From contig RSEH01000240.1 of assembly GCA_006503475.1 (NCBI GenBank), forward strand, positions 1 to 64,000: a stretch of DNA of 64,000 nt, written 5' to 3'. Position 1 is the stretch's first letter. Each line of letters opens with the position of its first letter. Origin of the DNA: Stentor roeselii (taxonomy: Eukaryota > Ciliophora > Heterotrichea > Heterotrichida > Stentoridae). The notes beneath the pieces were generated by a model that was not told the origin of the DNA, did no database searches, and saw nothing but the letters and a program-made list of their open reading frames with translations. A program made the translations under genes and the position numbers. Below are positions 1 to 11,584 of the stretch, in pieces.

Positions 1-179
1 GTAAACTGGCGATCGCTACCTAAAGAAGAAGTATGGAACTTTTAATTTATTTTATAGTTAGATAGTTTTTGCACATATAATTGTAATAGCTCCTTAAATA
101 AAATTTCTGATCTTTTAAATGAAATCATGATTAAAACCTGAAATCAGTTCATTCATAAGAGATTTAAGCCACTGTGAGA

Positions 180-445
180 ATTTCAAAGTTTACAAAATAA
201 TATTCACGTCTGTGAAGAGACCAAAATTTCGAAACAATTTCATATCAACGAAGATATGCGCAGAGTGGGCAAGATTATTAAAAATCACACGAAGTTCAAT
301 GAAAACTACCGAAAATGATTGTCTTGTTTTAGAGAAAGTCTGAAGTTTGATCTTGGATTGATATGGATCTTAAGAAGAATTCTGAATAGACTGAAATATA
401 ATAAACGCAAATAATTTGAGGGAGGATAATTAAGTAATTTCTTTC
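180..445 (+). pseudogene. 3' fragment of a decayed copy of the 49892-51611 gene
   Basis: No open frame survives here, but the DNA lines up with the last ~300 bp of the coiled-coil/zinc gene at 49892-51611. For example 'agagtgggcaagattatta' at about 262 is identical to 51414 onward, and it is followed by the same order of words (aagttcaatgaaaa, ccgaaaatgatt, gtctgaag). The match runs from the segment encoding the NIQVCHKDP region to near the stop. Stops interrupt every frame. It is a truncated, non-processed-looking scrap of a host gene; the 5' part is either lost or left of the window. Confidence 0.8.
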
Positions 446-1383
446 TCACTTCCACAATGTTTGGTATGTCTCCACGGGTTTTAACCATCGTTAGGTTCCT
501 TTGATTGAGCAGGGTGCTTCTGTGTACCTTCTGGAAGAAATTCAGCAGGCCTTAGTATTTTCAAGTTGCGCAGCCGATTTAATTTTATCTTATGGATTTC
601 GTGAATCAACTAAAATAGAATATTGATAATTTCTCTGTATCTTATTATTGAATGAGAAATAGTTTAGAGCATTCTAAGTTCTTTCGATTCCATAATAGAT
701 TCAAATTAGAATGCTAGACTCCTTAGTAATATCTTATACATATCTTCCAATAATGGGATATAGGATGAATCTTAAACCTCACTTATACTAAATCACTTCA
801 AGGATTTACAAATAAACCTTTGACTAGGTAATGGATTAAAAATAAAAGATTACCAAGATTAGTATGAATAATTAATATATTTATCTAAGTCCTTTATTAT
901 AGAAATCATCAAAATTTCGATCATTTAAATATTCTTTATTTTTATCTTAGTTCTCTTAATATATGACTGATTTATATGCACGCTAAATTATCACTTCTTT
1001 ATCTTCGAAATCAGGAAGTCTTTAACTTAATAAATACTTATAATAAATAATCTGCAGATTACCTTCATGATCAGATTCTAAATCTTCCATTCTTATTATA
1101 TAAATACTCAAATTTAAGATCGAAGGTAATTATGCGATTTGGATATACCTTTAAAATTAAATAAGCATCAGTCTAATGAACTAATCAATATTTTATAATC
1201 CCTTAGCCTATCTTGAAGATTTACAATTTTTTTAAGTGACTAATACTAAACTCTAGTTGTATTATAAGTTTTCGTGGAAATTAACGAATAAGGAATATAT
1301 TTTAAAAAATAGAACAATATTCTACTTAGGTTATTTCATGATCTACTAATTATCTAATTTTAATTTCAAAAGTTTTAGTTAGA
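446..1383. other. AT-rich stretch, no gene seen
   Basis: About 0.9 kb of AT-rich sequence with stops in all frames. I see no tRNA, no repeat and no convincing coding remnant. Confidence 0.6.
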
Positions 1384-2674
1384 TTACCATTCGAAATCCT
1401 TAATTAATTTTAATGTCTTTAACTTGCAATTAAATTGAAAAACTTTATGATCATGCGTAGCAAAGTATGCACATTTTTTGTTATAAGCTGGTTTACTTGC
1501 AGATTCCCCAAAAAATTTCATAATAGAATTTTCTTTTTTCCAACTTCTTCCATTAATATCTTCGCATGAAAAAACATTTCCACAAGACAATATATAAATT
1601 TTCCCTTTATTATTGATTAAAATATTTGAATTATTAATTGAGATACCATTATTAGCATTCTTATATTGATTTTTTTTTGGATCGAAAACTTGTAAAAAGT
1701 TTGTTTGTCCACTTATTATTATTTCTTCGTTATAATAAAGAGTTGATGCATTTTTAAAGATGAAGGTAGTGATGCTATTGTAACCCATTTTTTAAATATC
1801 AAATCTATATACATGGCTTTTGATATATTATTTCCTCCAAAAACATACATTTTTTTATTTAAGAGTTGACAAGAAGCGGTGAAACAATTGGAACTTGAAG
1901 GAAGATGTTCAACCATAAGATTTTTTGTATTAAGAATAAAGCCTGTGCTAATATCAGTAGAATCAAATCCTCCATAAACAAATAAACTATCATCAGATAC
2001 CTTTGCAATAGCTGCTACCCAACCTTGATTTTCGATATTTGAAATTTCAAAATCTACATAACTATGATCTAGTGGTAAAAATCTTATCAGCTTTTTAGTA
2101 TTTCTTTTGAAAAATATAATTCTGAGTAATCAAAGTTTTTTCGACATTCAAAAAAATTAGTAAATATTTTTGAAAACTCTTGATGATTCAGCTTATATGT
2201 TTCTTGCAGTTTAGTAACATCAAACTCTTGCAGTGCAATTTTAATAAAGATCCCGAGGTCATATTCCTCTGAATTCTGAGCATATGTATTTGAATCATCA
2301 GTGATCAATAATGATTGAGAAATAATCTTATTTCTTTTACAAGCTTGTAACATATTGAATTTGAGAAACCTATTTTGCTCATCAATGAATTTGATGAGTT
2401 TATTACAACAAAGAATCAAATTTTCTGTAGCTTCAACTAGTTGTTTCTTTAAAAGTTTATTTGTATTAATCATACTTCTTATATTGTTAAGTAAACTTTC
2501 TCTCAAGTTTCCATTGATGGATCGTAAGGCCGGGATTAAATTATGATTAATGTCTTGATTGTTACTTACGTGCAGACAAATATGAGAATAGCACATCAGT
2601 TCAGGTAGTCCTTTACATTTACAGAAAACATCTGGAACTGGATTGCATGAAACATCTAAACATTTTAATTTCAT
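1384..2674 (-). pseudogene. Broken B-box-like / kelch-repeat gene
   Basis: Three successive minus-strand frames read as one protein. The first (2674 to 2087, 195 codons, ATG at 2674) begins with a Cys/His cluster (C-K-C then C-x3-H-x3-H) like a B-box zinc finger, followed by a helical, probably coiled-coil segment. The next frame (about 2086 to 1719) holds kelch blades with FVYGGFD and MYVFGGNN. The third (about 1788 to 1384) continues with IISGQTNF and ILSCGN blades. The two frame changes, near 2087-2090 in a run of A and near 1760-1790, contain no GT..AG pair of 15-16 nt, so splicing does not explain them. Either a decayed member of a B-box/kelch family or two indel errors. Function in life: probably a substrate adaptor or scaffold, unproven. 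Confidence 0.7.
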
Positions 2675-3739
2675 TAAAGATTATAAATGTCTATATAAAT
2701 CGAATGAATTTATACAAATGATGGATTATTCAACCTGAGTAGGATTAAAATTAAGTTTTTATGCGAAAGTCTTTAAGCTAAATTATCTATTATTATCATA
2801 CCCATCCCTATATCAAATTTTTGATTTTCATCTACAATATGAAGGATTAATTTAGAAAAGATACCAAAATTTGGAAATTTAATACTTGCAGAGTGAAATA
2901 AAATAATAATTCACTTCAAAATTTTTTTGATTTATCAAAACATTTTGAAAAATAATCTTTATGCTAGCTCTTCCATTTCCTTAAAAAAGTAATTATATCT
3001 AAGATAATTTCAATGCTACATTTTTACTATTTGACCTACATTTTTAAGGAAGTCTACATTTTTCTGTATACAATTTAAATATGGAATTTCTATAAAAGAT
3101 TATTAAATTTATCAAACTACCTATACATTTAGCAAGTCTTCATTTTTTTTTAAAACTATAATATGAGATTGGATATCATAGATAATGATATAATAAAGAC
3201 CACTAATAATTATTTTCTTTATGCTAGCTATGATATGATCTTTATTATTAACATAACAACTAAATTATCTTAAAAGACCTAGACTCCTTTTCATTTGAGA
3301 CTTAAATAATTAATAAATTTTACAACCCTTAATAATTAAGATTATTATTTTAGGATAATATTTGAATCGATTATCTAAAAACTTTATATATTAAGATTCA
3401 TAATTTTATTTTGAGATAGTTATAGCCCTCATAAAATATAAACCATGCATAAACTGTAATTTCTAGTTAAATATTATGAATAAACTTAAATATTTCGAAA
3501 AGGAAAAAAAGATCAACGAGTTTTCAATAAGATCAATTTAAAATAATTTATAACAAAGACCTATTAATATCCTTTGCGTAAAGAAATTGAAGGAGTTTAC
3601 TTGGAATACTTGATTTTCGCTTAAAGTAATAAAGTCAGATGGTTCTCTACGATCAATCTGTGATTTAGTCTTCAACCTATAAAAAGTACCGTAACTTGAA
3701 TAATTATCTTCTATAAAAAATTGCTATGACTGTCATTAA
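2675..3739. other. AT-rich stretch, no gene seen
   Basis: About 1.06 kb, very AT-rich, with stops in all frames. The word 'ctacattttt' occurs three times between 3010 and 3070, but spacing is irregular and I attach no function to it. Confidence 0.6.
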
Positions 3740-5168
3740 TTAATTTTGCATAAACTTTTCAATATTTTGAGCATTTATCTGAAAGTTGCAATCAGGCGAA
3801 CTTCCTATATTAAAAACATCGCTATGCATATGCTGCCATTGTACAATAGTTGTTGTGGTCTCAAAGTTCATTAAACTAGTAAGCTTAATACTTCTATTAA
3901 AAAATCCATTATTTATAAAATTGATGACAAAATTATATGAATTTGCCAAAACTATTATCATATCATCTCTAATCGGAAGCCTTTCTTCAGGATTTATTTT
4001 TATTTTAACTGTAGAAATTTCAGAAATATCTATAATATTTAGTCCATGATGATAAAAGAAGAGTATTGCATAGATACTGTCAATATCATTTGTATTAGGT
4101 AAAGAAATATCATTTGTAAATTCTTCAGCAGATTCTCTTCCTATTGTTATGAGATTATCCCCAATATACCTTTTGGATGACCGAATTCCAGAATTATCTA
4201 ATGTGAATCTAATGTCATCATAACTAGGAAACTTATAATTTGTAATAAAAATCTCATAATCAATTAATTGAGATTGAAATCTTTTTAAAGATTTATATAA
4301 AATACCTTGTTTTTCCAATGCTGTATTAATAAGACAACATAAATAGTTCCTGTTTACAATTCTTCTGAAATCATCAAAAGACCCGATAATTGATGAAAAT
4401 AGTTGTTTAGTATAATCAAAGATACTCTTTTATGTCCTAAACCCTTTTTGATTTCACTCTCTAAGATTTCATTGATTCCATCCTTGAAGAAAAGATAAAA
4501 ATGACTATTGAGCTCAGTAATAAAATTACTAAAGTCAATTTCAAAGGTGTTAAAAGGCCAACAATACTGCTTAAAAAAGTCCTTTTTTCCCTTATAAACC
4601 ATATAATCAAAAGACCGACCTCTATAAGCATTATAAACATGTTGAGCACAAGTTTGAATTTCCTTGAAATTATATTTTTCCTTATGCATTAAAATTGAAA
4701 GCATCATGATATAGCAATTATCAATCAAATGATCATACTTTGTAAGCATATTTTTAATATTAGATGCTCGGGCAAAATCATTTAATTTCCAGGTGTCCAT
4801 CCAGTCTATTATACCATCAAAGCAAATCTCTAACTGCTTCATTATAGTCTTATCTTCATTTAAAACTAAATCGAACCATCTCGTATCCTGATTCAAGAGA
4901 GTATCGAGTTGTCTTTCTCTGTAATTTTCAAGATTTTTTCTGAAAGTGCCTAGATTTGAGAAATTTGTTCTGCATCTCTTAATGAAATCGAAAGTACGGT
5001 CTTTTTGTTTTGATAAAGACTGTAGGAATATTCCTGTTTCTTTCCATATTGTCTATATTTTTTATAATATAGAAGATTTTTGATATGTTTGAAATGGAAG
5101 AGTTTTATATGAATTGTTTTGAACAACCTACAAAGAATGTCTAAATCTTCAAGTCCTTTATTATTCAT
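3740..5168 (-). pseudogene. Broken gene with FHA-like C-terminus
   Basis: Three minus-strand open segments follow each other: 5168-4950 (starts ATG, basic and helical), about 5040-4354 (open frame upstream of 4896 reads on through a coiled-coil-like stretch into a globular helical domain) and about 4380-3740. The last contains 'NIGSSPDCNFQI', which resembles the GSSPDCDI signature of FHA phosphothreonine-binding domains, near its end. The frames overlap rather than being separated, and no 15-16 nt GT..AG intron joins them, so I read this as one gene with about two frameshifts. Not recognised as a known family; a lineage-specific FHA-like protein is the best guess. Confidence 0.5.
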
Positions 5169-5323
5169 TAATATATATTTTTTGTACCTTTTCTCTCACA
5201 AAAATTAAGTTTCTGATAAATTTTAGAATCAAAGAATAATAAGAAACTTTAAAGGACTACAATAAATTCTTATTAGTTAATCACTAAGAAAATATATAAT
5301 TACTTCTTGAATTTATTATCTTC

Positions 5324-6571
5324 TTAATTATCGATAAAAATACGATGAACTTTCTCTAACTTGTTAAATTGCCAAAACCCTATCAAAGTAAAGTCTTGAC
5401 TTACAAGTCTTCCTTTTCCATGAAGTTGATTTTCAAGAAAATATCCTTTAAACAAAGTCCCATCATTAAACTTGAATATACCAAGTCCGTTTCTTGAATT
5501 TCCTTTGATTTCACCTAAATAAATTTCTTGGTTATCGTAAAGGATTTTCTTAATACTATTTATATCTATTTTTTCATAATTTTGATGAGAATTACTAATA
5601 TTCTTTATATGTAAAAGTTTTTCTTTGAAATCACTTCTTTGATTCCTGTTTTTATCACTTTTACCAGATTTTTTCGCTTTTATGTCTCTAAAATGTTTAT
5701 AAATCTTATATTTTTGATTAAAAACCACTTCAAAAATATCCCATCTTCGAAAAGAATTTACAGATGCTGTGATACTATAATTTACTTTCGATAAATATGA
5801 AAATTGGATCAGAAAATTCATTATAAAAGAAAATGTTTTTATGCCGAAATCATATAATTCAGGAAATTTGAGTTTAAGATCAGAGTAATCTTGAAAAATA
5901 TTCAAATCAAAACCAATCTTTAGCCTTTTTGATCCAACTCTTATTCTAAAGATATACGGGAATATATCCCCATCAAATATTATATAAAAATCATAATTCT
6001 TCACTTTACACATACCACTGATATATCCAGCTCTTAAAACTCCCTTCAAAGTTAACCCATCATCAAATCTAATCTTTCCTCTACCCACTGGAATAATATT
6101 AACAGTGTTAAAAATAAATATTTTACTTTTTCTTTGAATTTCACTAATTCTCATATTTTTATCTCGGTGAATGAATATCCTAAAAGAATCATCTATCAAC
6201 ATAAAAATTTCTCTTAAATGTGAAGGACGACCACCAAACAAAGGAATATTCCGAAAGTAATGCAAAAATATTGCTGGACCTCCAGTGCATTCTTGATAAA
6301 ACTCTCCTAACTTGTTATAATTTGATTGCCTGAATTCAACTAAAGCATATTCAATGTATTTTGACTTCACTTCAATGAATTTATGAATTTTTCCAGATCT
6401 AAACTTGACTGTGATGGTTATATCTTGAATCTCGAAAACTCCTGTTCCAACTTTAAGTCCTTTTTCCCAGTTTCCTGTAAAAATCGATTGATCAAGAAAT
6501 ATTTGCATTCCTTTACCGTGAGGGTAATCTTTTAGTTTATCTCCTGAATACTCCCATATATCAAAGAACAT
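5324..6571 (-). CDS. MORN-repeat protein
   Basis: 415 aa, ATG at 6571. MORN motifs are plain at the two ends: residues 8-45 (YSGDKLKDYPHGKGMQIF, then FTGNWEKGLKVGTGVFE) and roughly 350-405 (YLGEIKGNSRNGLGIFKF, FKGYFLENQLHGKGRL). The middle ~250 residues contain degenerate MORN-like strands (VGRGKIRFDDGLTLKGVL) and a basic Lys/Arg/Ser-rich segment. MORN repeats bind lipids or act as scaffolds, often at the cortex or basal bodies of ciliates and apicomplexans; that role is family knowledge, not seen here. Intact and uninterrupted, unlike its broken neighbours to the left. Confidence 0.8.
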   Translation of the reverse strand: MFFDIWEYSGDKLKDYPHGKGMQIFLDQSIFTGNWEKGLKVGTGVFEIQDITITVKFRSGKIHKFIEVKSKYIEYALVEFRQSNYNKLGEFYQECTGGPAIFLHYFRNIPLFGGRPSHLREIFMLIDDSFRIFIHRDKNMRISEIQRKSKIFIFNTVNIIPVGRGKIRFDDGLTLKGVLRAGYISGMCKVKNYDFYIIFDGDIFPYIFRIRVGSKRLKIGFDLNIFQDYSDLKLKFPELYDFGIKTFSFIMNFLIQFSYLSKVNYSITASVNSFRRWDIFEVVFNQKYKIYKHFRDIKAKKSGKSDKNRNQRSDFKEKLLHIKNISNSHQNYEKIDINSIKKILYDNQEIYLGEIKGNSRNGLGIFKFNDGTLFKGYFLENQLHGKGRLVSQDFTLIGFWQFNKLEKVHRIFIDN

Positions 6572-6657
6572 TTTATCAAAATTTGGAAGATGATGTTTTC
6601 TTACTAGATTTCTAGTGTCTCTAGTTAAATATATTCTTAGTTATTCTAGCTTATGCT

Positions 6658-6827
6658 CTTTAAATTGTGAGTGTTAAGGCTTATTTATAGTTTGATTAAT
6701 TATCGAGAATTAAGGTTCTTTAAATTGTGAGTGTTAAGGCTTATTTATAGTTTGATTAATTATCGAGATGTGGTTCTTTAAATTGTGAGTGGTAAGGTTT
6801 ATTTGATAGTTGGATTATTATCGAGAT
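6658..6827. repeat. Three-copy 58-60 bp tandem repeat
   Basis: Unit 1 (6658-6717) and unit 2 (6718-6775) are identical over at least 51 bp beginning ctttaaattgtgagtg and ending attatcgaga. Unit 3 (6776-6827) is diverged at several positions. It lies in the upstream flank of the MORN gene on its 5' side and 0.5 kb before the NLR-like gene. Confidence 0.95.
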
Positions 6828-7345
6828 ATTAGCTTCATTTAACTATATGTTTATATTTTATGGATTAGTAAGAGAAATTTTATATAAACATATTATCAAA
6901 AGTTTAAATTCCTTGACGATTTTACTTTATATTCAATCCAAAAGTTCCAAATGCAATCAGTCTTGGTCCTTAACTTAAAATCTTTAATTCTGCTGATCAT
7001 TCAGATTGTCCTAAAGTTACTCAAGTTCATATTTCAATACTTAATCCGTTGTTTAAATAAGTCAAGTGACCCTTTGAAAACTCTGGTCAAAAATATGTCT
7101 AGGGTCATTAAATCACTTTTAGCTAATTATATATATCCTATCAGAAATCAAATTAAATGAAAAATTTTTACTCTAGATATAAAATAGCTTAATCTTTTTT
7201 TTTCCAAATCGATGAACATTCTGAATACCTCCATTTTTTACAATCTTCATGGCTCATATTTAAATATAAAAATTTTTACCCTCATCTATGCTAAAAACCA
7301 TTTTCTTCACTTGTAAACTTTCATTACTTTCTAATATGTCTATAA
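6828..7345. other. Intergenic, no supported gene
   Basis: AT-rich flank of the NLR-like gene. A short open frame at 6951-7160 (69 codons, leucine/isoleucine-rich) has no recognisable feature and is not supported as a gene. Confidence 0.6.
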
Positions 7346-10300
7346 ATGTTGAATAATGGGGATAAAGAAAACAATGAGACTCCTGAAAGAATCTCTGAAA
7401 ATCCATCTGCCAATAACGAAGAGTATAAAACCTTTCTAGAATTTCAACAAGATCTCGAAAAAAAAATAGATCATGAGTTTACCCTAATCGGTCAAAAATC
7501 ATGGGAAGACGTAAATACTCTTCTCGATTTCGCAGTTGATTGCATAACTTCAAATAACGTCCAACTGGTATACTCTCTGAAAGTATTAGAAATCATCAGC
7601 AATTTACTCCAAAATAACCAAAGTGAAATAAAGGAAAAATGTTTCAAAATCTTATTACATTTTCGGACATATCAAAATATTGAAATCAAAACAAGAGCAA
7701 ATGAACTATTTCATGATTTTTCCAAAACTGAAGAAAACTCTATAATAATATATAAAATTGTTAATGAAATTATAAATCAACCTAAAAATGAAAACTTAAA
7801 AAACTATGATATATATGAAATTGATTTTATTGAAAGAAAACTTGAAATCGAAGAAATTCATGAAAAACTAGGTCAAAATAATATTTTAACTATTTATGGA
7901 TCATCAGGTTCAGGTAAGACCATCTTGGCTCTTCAGTACTGCAGTTATTATAACGACTTCTACAAAATAATATACCAGATAAAATCCGAGTCATATAAAA
8001 AAGACCTTCTTGAACTAGCAAAAATCCTAGAAATCGAAGAAACAGATGAAGAAGAAATTCAATTAAAACTAGGAACAATTCAAGAAAATGTCTTAATTTT
8101 CTTTGATAATCAAGAAAATTTCAATAATATTCAAAAACTTTACATTGAACTAAAAAACATAAAATTCTTAATAACTTCAAGAAACAATGAATGGGAAGAA
8201 AAATACGAGATAAGCCAAATATCTCAAAAAGATACAGAAAATCTCTTATTAGGCATTTGTGAAGAAGGGAAGGAAGAACTAGTGAAAGATTTACTCAAAG
8301 TAGTCAAATGTTGGGGATTTGGAATCAGACTTTGCATTATTTGGCTGGAGAAACGACTGGATATTAACGAAATTCTTTCAAGAGATTTAGAATCAGAAGA
8401 AAACATAAAGGAAATTATTGAGATTGTTTTAAATACTTTATCAGAAGAAGCACTTTACTGCATTGAATTACTTGGCTTGTGTAGAGCGAAAAATATTCCA
8501 GAAAAAATGATTCAGATCATATTTGAGGAGCAGTTTAATGAGGAAAGTTGGAAAAAGGTTAAAGATGAATTAGATTATTGCTATTTGATTGATATTGAAA
8601 CAAGGAAAATGTTTTGGAATGTTCATGATTTGATTCATGAGGTTATTTTATCTAGGCAAAGAACGAGAAACTGTAGAGAAATGGTTTTAAAACACTTTTC
8701 AGAGTATTTTAATGTTGATCATAATATTAATAATAATGTGCGTACTGTGAATTTAGTGACTTGCTTGATGAGCCATGTTGAAAATATATTGAATACAGAG
8801 GAACTTTCTGGAGAATGTGAACTGGGTGTTAGCATCAATCTTGCAGGGTGTTATGCTTACTTGACTTTTGAACATATCAAACTTAGTAAAATTTTAGCAA
8901 GGATCGAAAACTATATTTCAATATTAAGCTACAAGAAAATTAGCAGTTCATTACTATATAAACTTGGGAACGTTTATGCCAGAAAAGCTGACTTCTCAAA
9001 TGCAGAAAATTATTTCCTGAAATGTATAGAAAACGAAGGAAAAAATAATCCAATAAATAAGCAAAGCTTAGCCTACTACTACAGTGGTCTGGGAGCCCTA
9101 TATCAAAATAAAGGAGATTTCTTAAAAGCTGGAAACTTTTTAGTTAAATCCCTTGATATAGAACTAGAAATTTTCCCTAATGATCATTCAAAACAACTAA
9201 ATTCATTCAATAACCTTGGATTACTCTTTAAAAAACTAGGAGATTACCAAAAAGCAGAATATTTTTACCTAAATTCCCTTGAAATCTCTCAAAAATGCCT
9301 TCAAAAAGACGACCCAATAACAGCAACAATCTTTAACAACCTTGCAGGTCTTTATTTTGAACAAAGAGACTACTTAAAATCAGAAAAGTTTTATCTTGAA
9401 AGCCTGAAAATCCAAAAGAAAACTCTTCCAAATAATCATCCGAATGTGGCAGCGACCATGTCAAACTTGGGAAGTGTTTATAAAACTTTAAATCAATTAG
9501 AAAAAGCTGAAGATTTATACTTAAAATGTCATGAGATTTATCTAGAAATACACCCGGAGAATCACCCTTCTATAGCCACATCTTTTAATAACCTTGGAAT
9601 CATTTATAAGGCTAAAGGAGAATTGAAAAAATCTGAAAGTTTTTATTTAAAATGTTTAGAAATACAACAAGAAGCACTTCCGAGTAATCATCCTGATCTA
9701 GCAACGACTCTCTGTAATATTGGAGATGTTTATGATTTGAGTGGAGATTTTCCTCAAGCTGAGAAATCTTATTTGCTGGCTCTCAATATTCGGCAAGAAA
9801 AACTTTCAAAAAATCATCCTCATTTAGCTTCAACGTTTGAAAGACTTGGAGATCTTTATATTCGTATTCGAGATTATACTAAAGCTGAGCATTATTTACT
9901 AGCAAAGATTAAAATTGAGCAAGAAATATATCCAAGTAATCATCCATTCCTAGCCAAATCATATCGAGAACTTATCGGTTTTTATCTTTTAAAACCTGAC
10001 CTTGTTATAGCTGAGAGTTTATATATGAAATCCCTGCAGATATTACAACAACTTCCTAGAAATCATCCAGATTTAATCATGTTTTTAAATGATCTGCTTT
10101 TATTTTATACTTTGACTACAAAAGACTACTCAAAAGCTGAAAATATTCTTTTGCATATAATAAATGTAGAACAAGAGGGATTATCAGAAAATGACCCTAA
10201 ATTAGCGAATACATTCATGAGGCTTGGCTTATTTTACAATATTACTGGAGATCTATCAAAGGCTGAAAACAATTTACTCAGATGTATTCAAATTCAGCAA

Positions 10301-10558
10301 GGAATTCTTAAGGATAATGATTTGGGTTTTGTTAAATCATATGAAGCTATTGGACTGCTTTATAAGCGTAAAGGAGATTTTTCAACTGCTGAAAATTACC
10401 TTCTTAGGTGTCTTAAGATTAAGCAAGATGTGATGCCGGACAATATTCAATCTCTTAATGCAATTTATAAAATTCTTGCAGAGTTTTACAAGGAGACTAA
10501 TAACGACCAAAAAGCTGAAGAATATAGTTCAAAGATAGTCATAGTTAATCAATCTTAG
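7346..10558 (+). CDS. NLR-like STAND NTPase with TPR repeats
   Basis: 1070 aa, ATG start, TAG stop. Residues ~30-150 are a helical N-terminal domain I do not recognise. Residues ~160-440 are an NB-ARC/STAND nucleotide-binding module: P-loop GSSGSGKT (185-192), Walker B-like VLIFFDN (249-255), a TSR motif in FLITSRNNEW (274-283) and VHDLIHEV (426-433), which matches the winged-helix/MHD region of NLR proteins. The GLPL-like position reads GFGIRL, so it is degenerate. From ~500 to the end are about a dozen ~42-residue kinesin-light-chain-type TPRs (FNNLGLLFKKLGDYQKAE and variants). In bacteria, fungi and animals such proteins oligomerise on sensing a ligand through the repeats; the effector role of the N-terminus here is unknown. 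Confidence 0.88.
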   Translation: MLNNGDKENNETPERISENPSANNEEYKTFLEFQQDLEKKIDHEFTLIGQKSWEDVNTLLDFAVDCITSNNVQLVYSLKVLEIISNLLQNNQSEIKEKCFKILLHFRTYQNIEIKTRANELFHDFSKTEENSIIIYKIVNEIINQPKNENLKNYDIYEIDFIERKLEIEEIHEKLGQNNILTIYGSSGSGKTILALQYCSYYNDFYKIIYQIKSESYKKDLLELAKILEIEETDEEEIQLKLGTIQENVLIFFDNQENFNNIQKLYIELKNIKFLITSRNNEWEEKYEISQISQKDTENLLLGICEEGKEELVKDLLKVVKCWGFGIRLCIIWLEKRLDINEILSRDLESEENIKEIIEIVLNTLSEEALYCIELLGLCRAKNIPEKMIQIIFEEQFNEESWKKVKDELDYCYLIDIETRKMFWNVHDLIHEVILSRQRTRNCREMVLKHFSEYFNVDHNINNNVRTVNLVTCLMSHVENILNTEELSGECELGVSINLAGCYAYLTFEHIKLSKILARIENYISILSYKKISSSLLYKLGNVYARKADFSNAENYFLKCIENEGKNNPINKQSLAYYYSGLGALYQNKGDFLKAGNFLVKSLDIELEIFPNDHSKQLNSFNNLGLLFKKLGDYQKAEYFYLNSLEISQKCLQKDDPITATIFNNLAGLYFEQRDYLKSEKFYLESLKIQKKTLPNNHPNVAATMSNLGSVYKTLNQLEKAEDLYLKCHEIYLEIHPENHPSIATSFNNLGIIYKAKGELKKSESFYLKCLEIQQEALPSNHPDLATTLCNIGDVYDLSGDFPQAEKSYLLALNIRQEKLSKNHPHLASTFERLGDLYIRIRDYTKAEHYLLAKIKIEQEIYPSNHPFLAKSYRELIGFYLLKPDLVIAESLYMKSLQILQQLPRNHPDLIMFLNDLLLFYTLTTKDYSKAENILLHIINVEQEGLSENDPKLANTFMRLGLFYNITGDLSKAENNLLRCIQIQQGILKDNDLGFVKSYEAIGLLYKRKGDFSTAENYLLRCLKIKQDVMPDNIQSLNAIYKILAEFYKETNNDQKAEEYSSKIVIVNQS

Positions 10559-11563
10559 TTAGTGAAAATGAATAATGTCTCTATAAATATTCCTCAATTC
10601 CTTAAGTACTTTAAACTTAAGTCTCAGATAAAATTAATTTTAGATCAATAAAAATTGAATTATTTACTGTGAATTTATATGATAATGAATTTTCAACTTC
10701 TTCTGATTGGATGATTTCGGTTCAGAATCAATTTGTGTAAACATTATTTTTTTCAAAATCATTCTATACTTAAAAGCTACCTAATTGTACTTCAAAGGAC
10801 TCGCTGCACCTGTAAAATATAATTGTTTAAGAAAATGAATTTAAAAGTCAATAAATAAGTTTTAACTTTGATTCTGCAGCAGTGACACCTATACTAATAA
10901 ATAAGCCACCCAATCTTCTAAAATTACCAAAGTCAGGAGCTCTTTAAAAGAAACTATAAGATTTTATATTAATAACACAGTCAAATAGCAAAAAATAATT
11001 CAGCTATTTTGAAGTTTAGTAGTATTTTATTTGAAGCTTTATTTTTCTGTGATTATTATGGATTGATCAAAAATTGCCAGCTTGCTTAATAATTTATTAT
11101 CAAAACCCATCTCACTGAATTATTTATTATTACAATTTCATGACAATAAAACTCTTGTTATTCAAGAACGTACTTGGTTACTTAAATTTTATAAATATTT
11201 AATCTAAATCAAATTAAATAATGATTCTTTATTAAGTCAAGAATTAGCATCCTAATATCTAATCCAGTTAAATATCAAATAATATAAATAACCCACTGAT
11301 AAATATCCTTTAATTCAGTTATATAAATTTCATTAAAAGCAAAAAAAATAAATACACCTCATGACTTTTATCGATGATCTAATTTTATAAATAATTCATA
11401 TCCAAATATGATAAAATATTCGAATAAATCTTCACATTCAAACTTTCAAAAAATCATTCAAAAATTCAAACAATTTCCAAATTTAAACCATCTTAAAATA
11501 ACTCAAAAACTTATCCAAAATCAACTTTCTATTCTTCTCAAGCACTCAAAATTTTTCTAATAG
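10559..11563. other. Intergenic; possible small coding remnant, A/C-rich leader
   Basis: Mostly AT-rich. On the minus strand, about 10950-10855 reads APDFGNFRRLGGLFISIG and onward for ~30 codons in coding-like composition, then stops; it has no start and may be a remnant. The last ~160 bp before the next gene are A/C-rich and nearly free of G, as in other leaders in this window. Confidence 0.5.
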
Positions 11564-11584
11564 TTGGAAACGACTATAATAATC

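Noticed and set aside
4363-4380. An 18-nt GT..AG segment (GTCTTTTGATGATTTCAG, minus strand) as an intron joining the FHA-like pieces
   Set aside because: Its length is a multiple of three and would not change frame, and it lacks the GTAA start of the confirmed introns.
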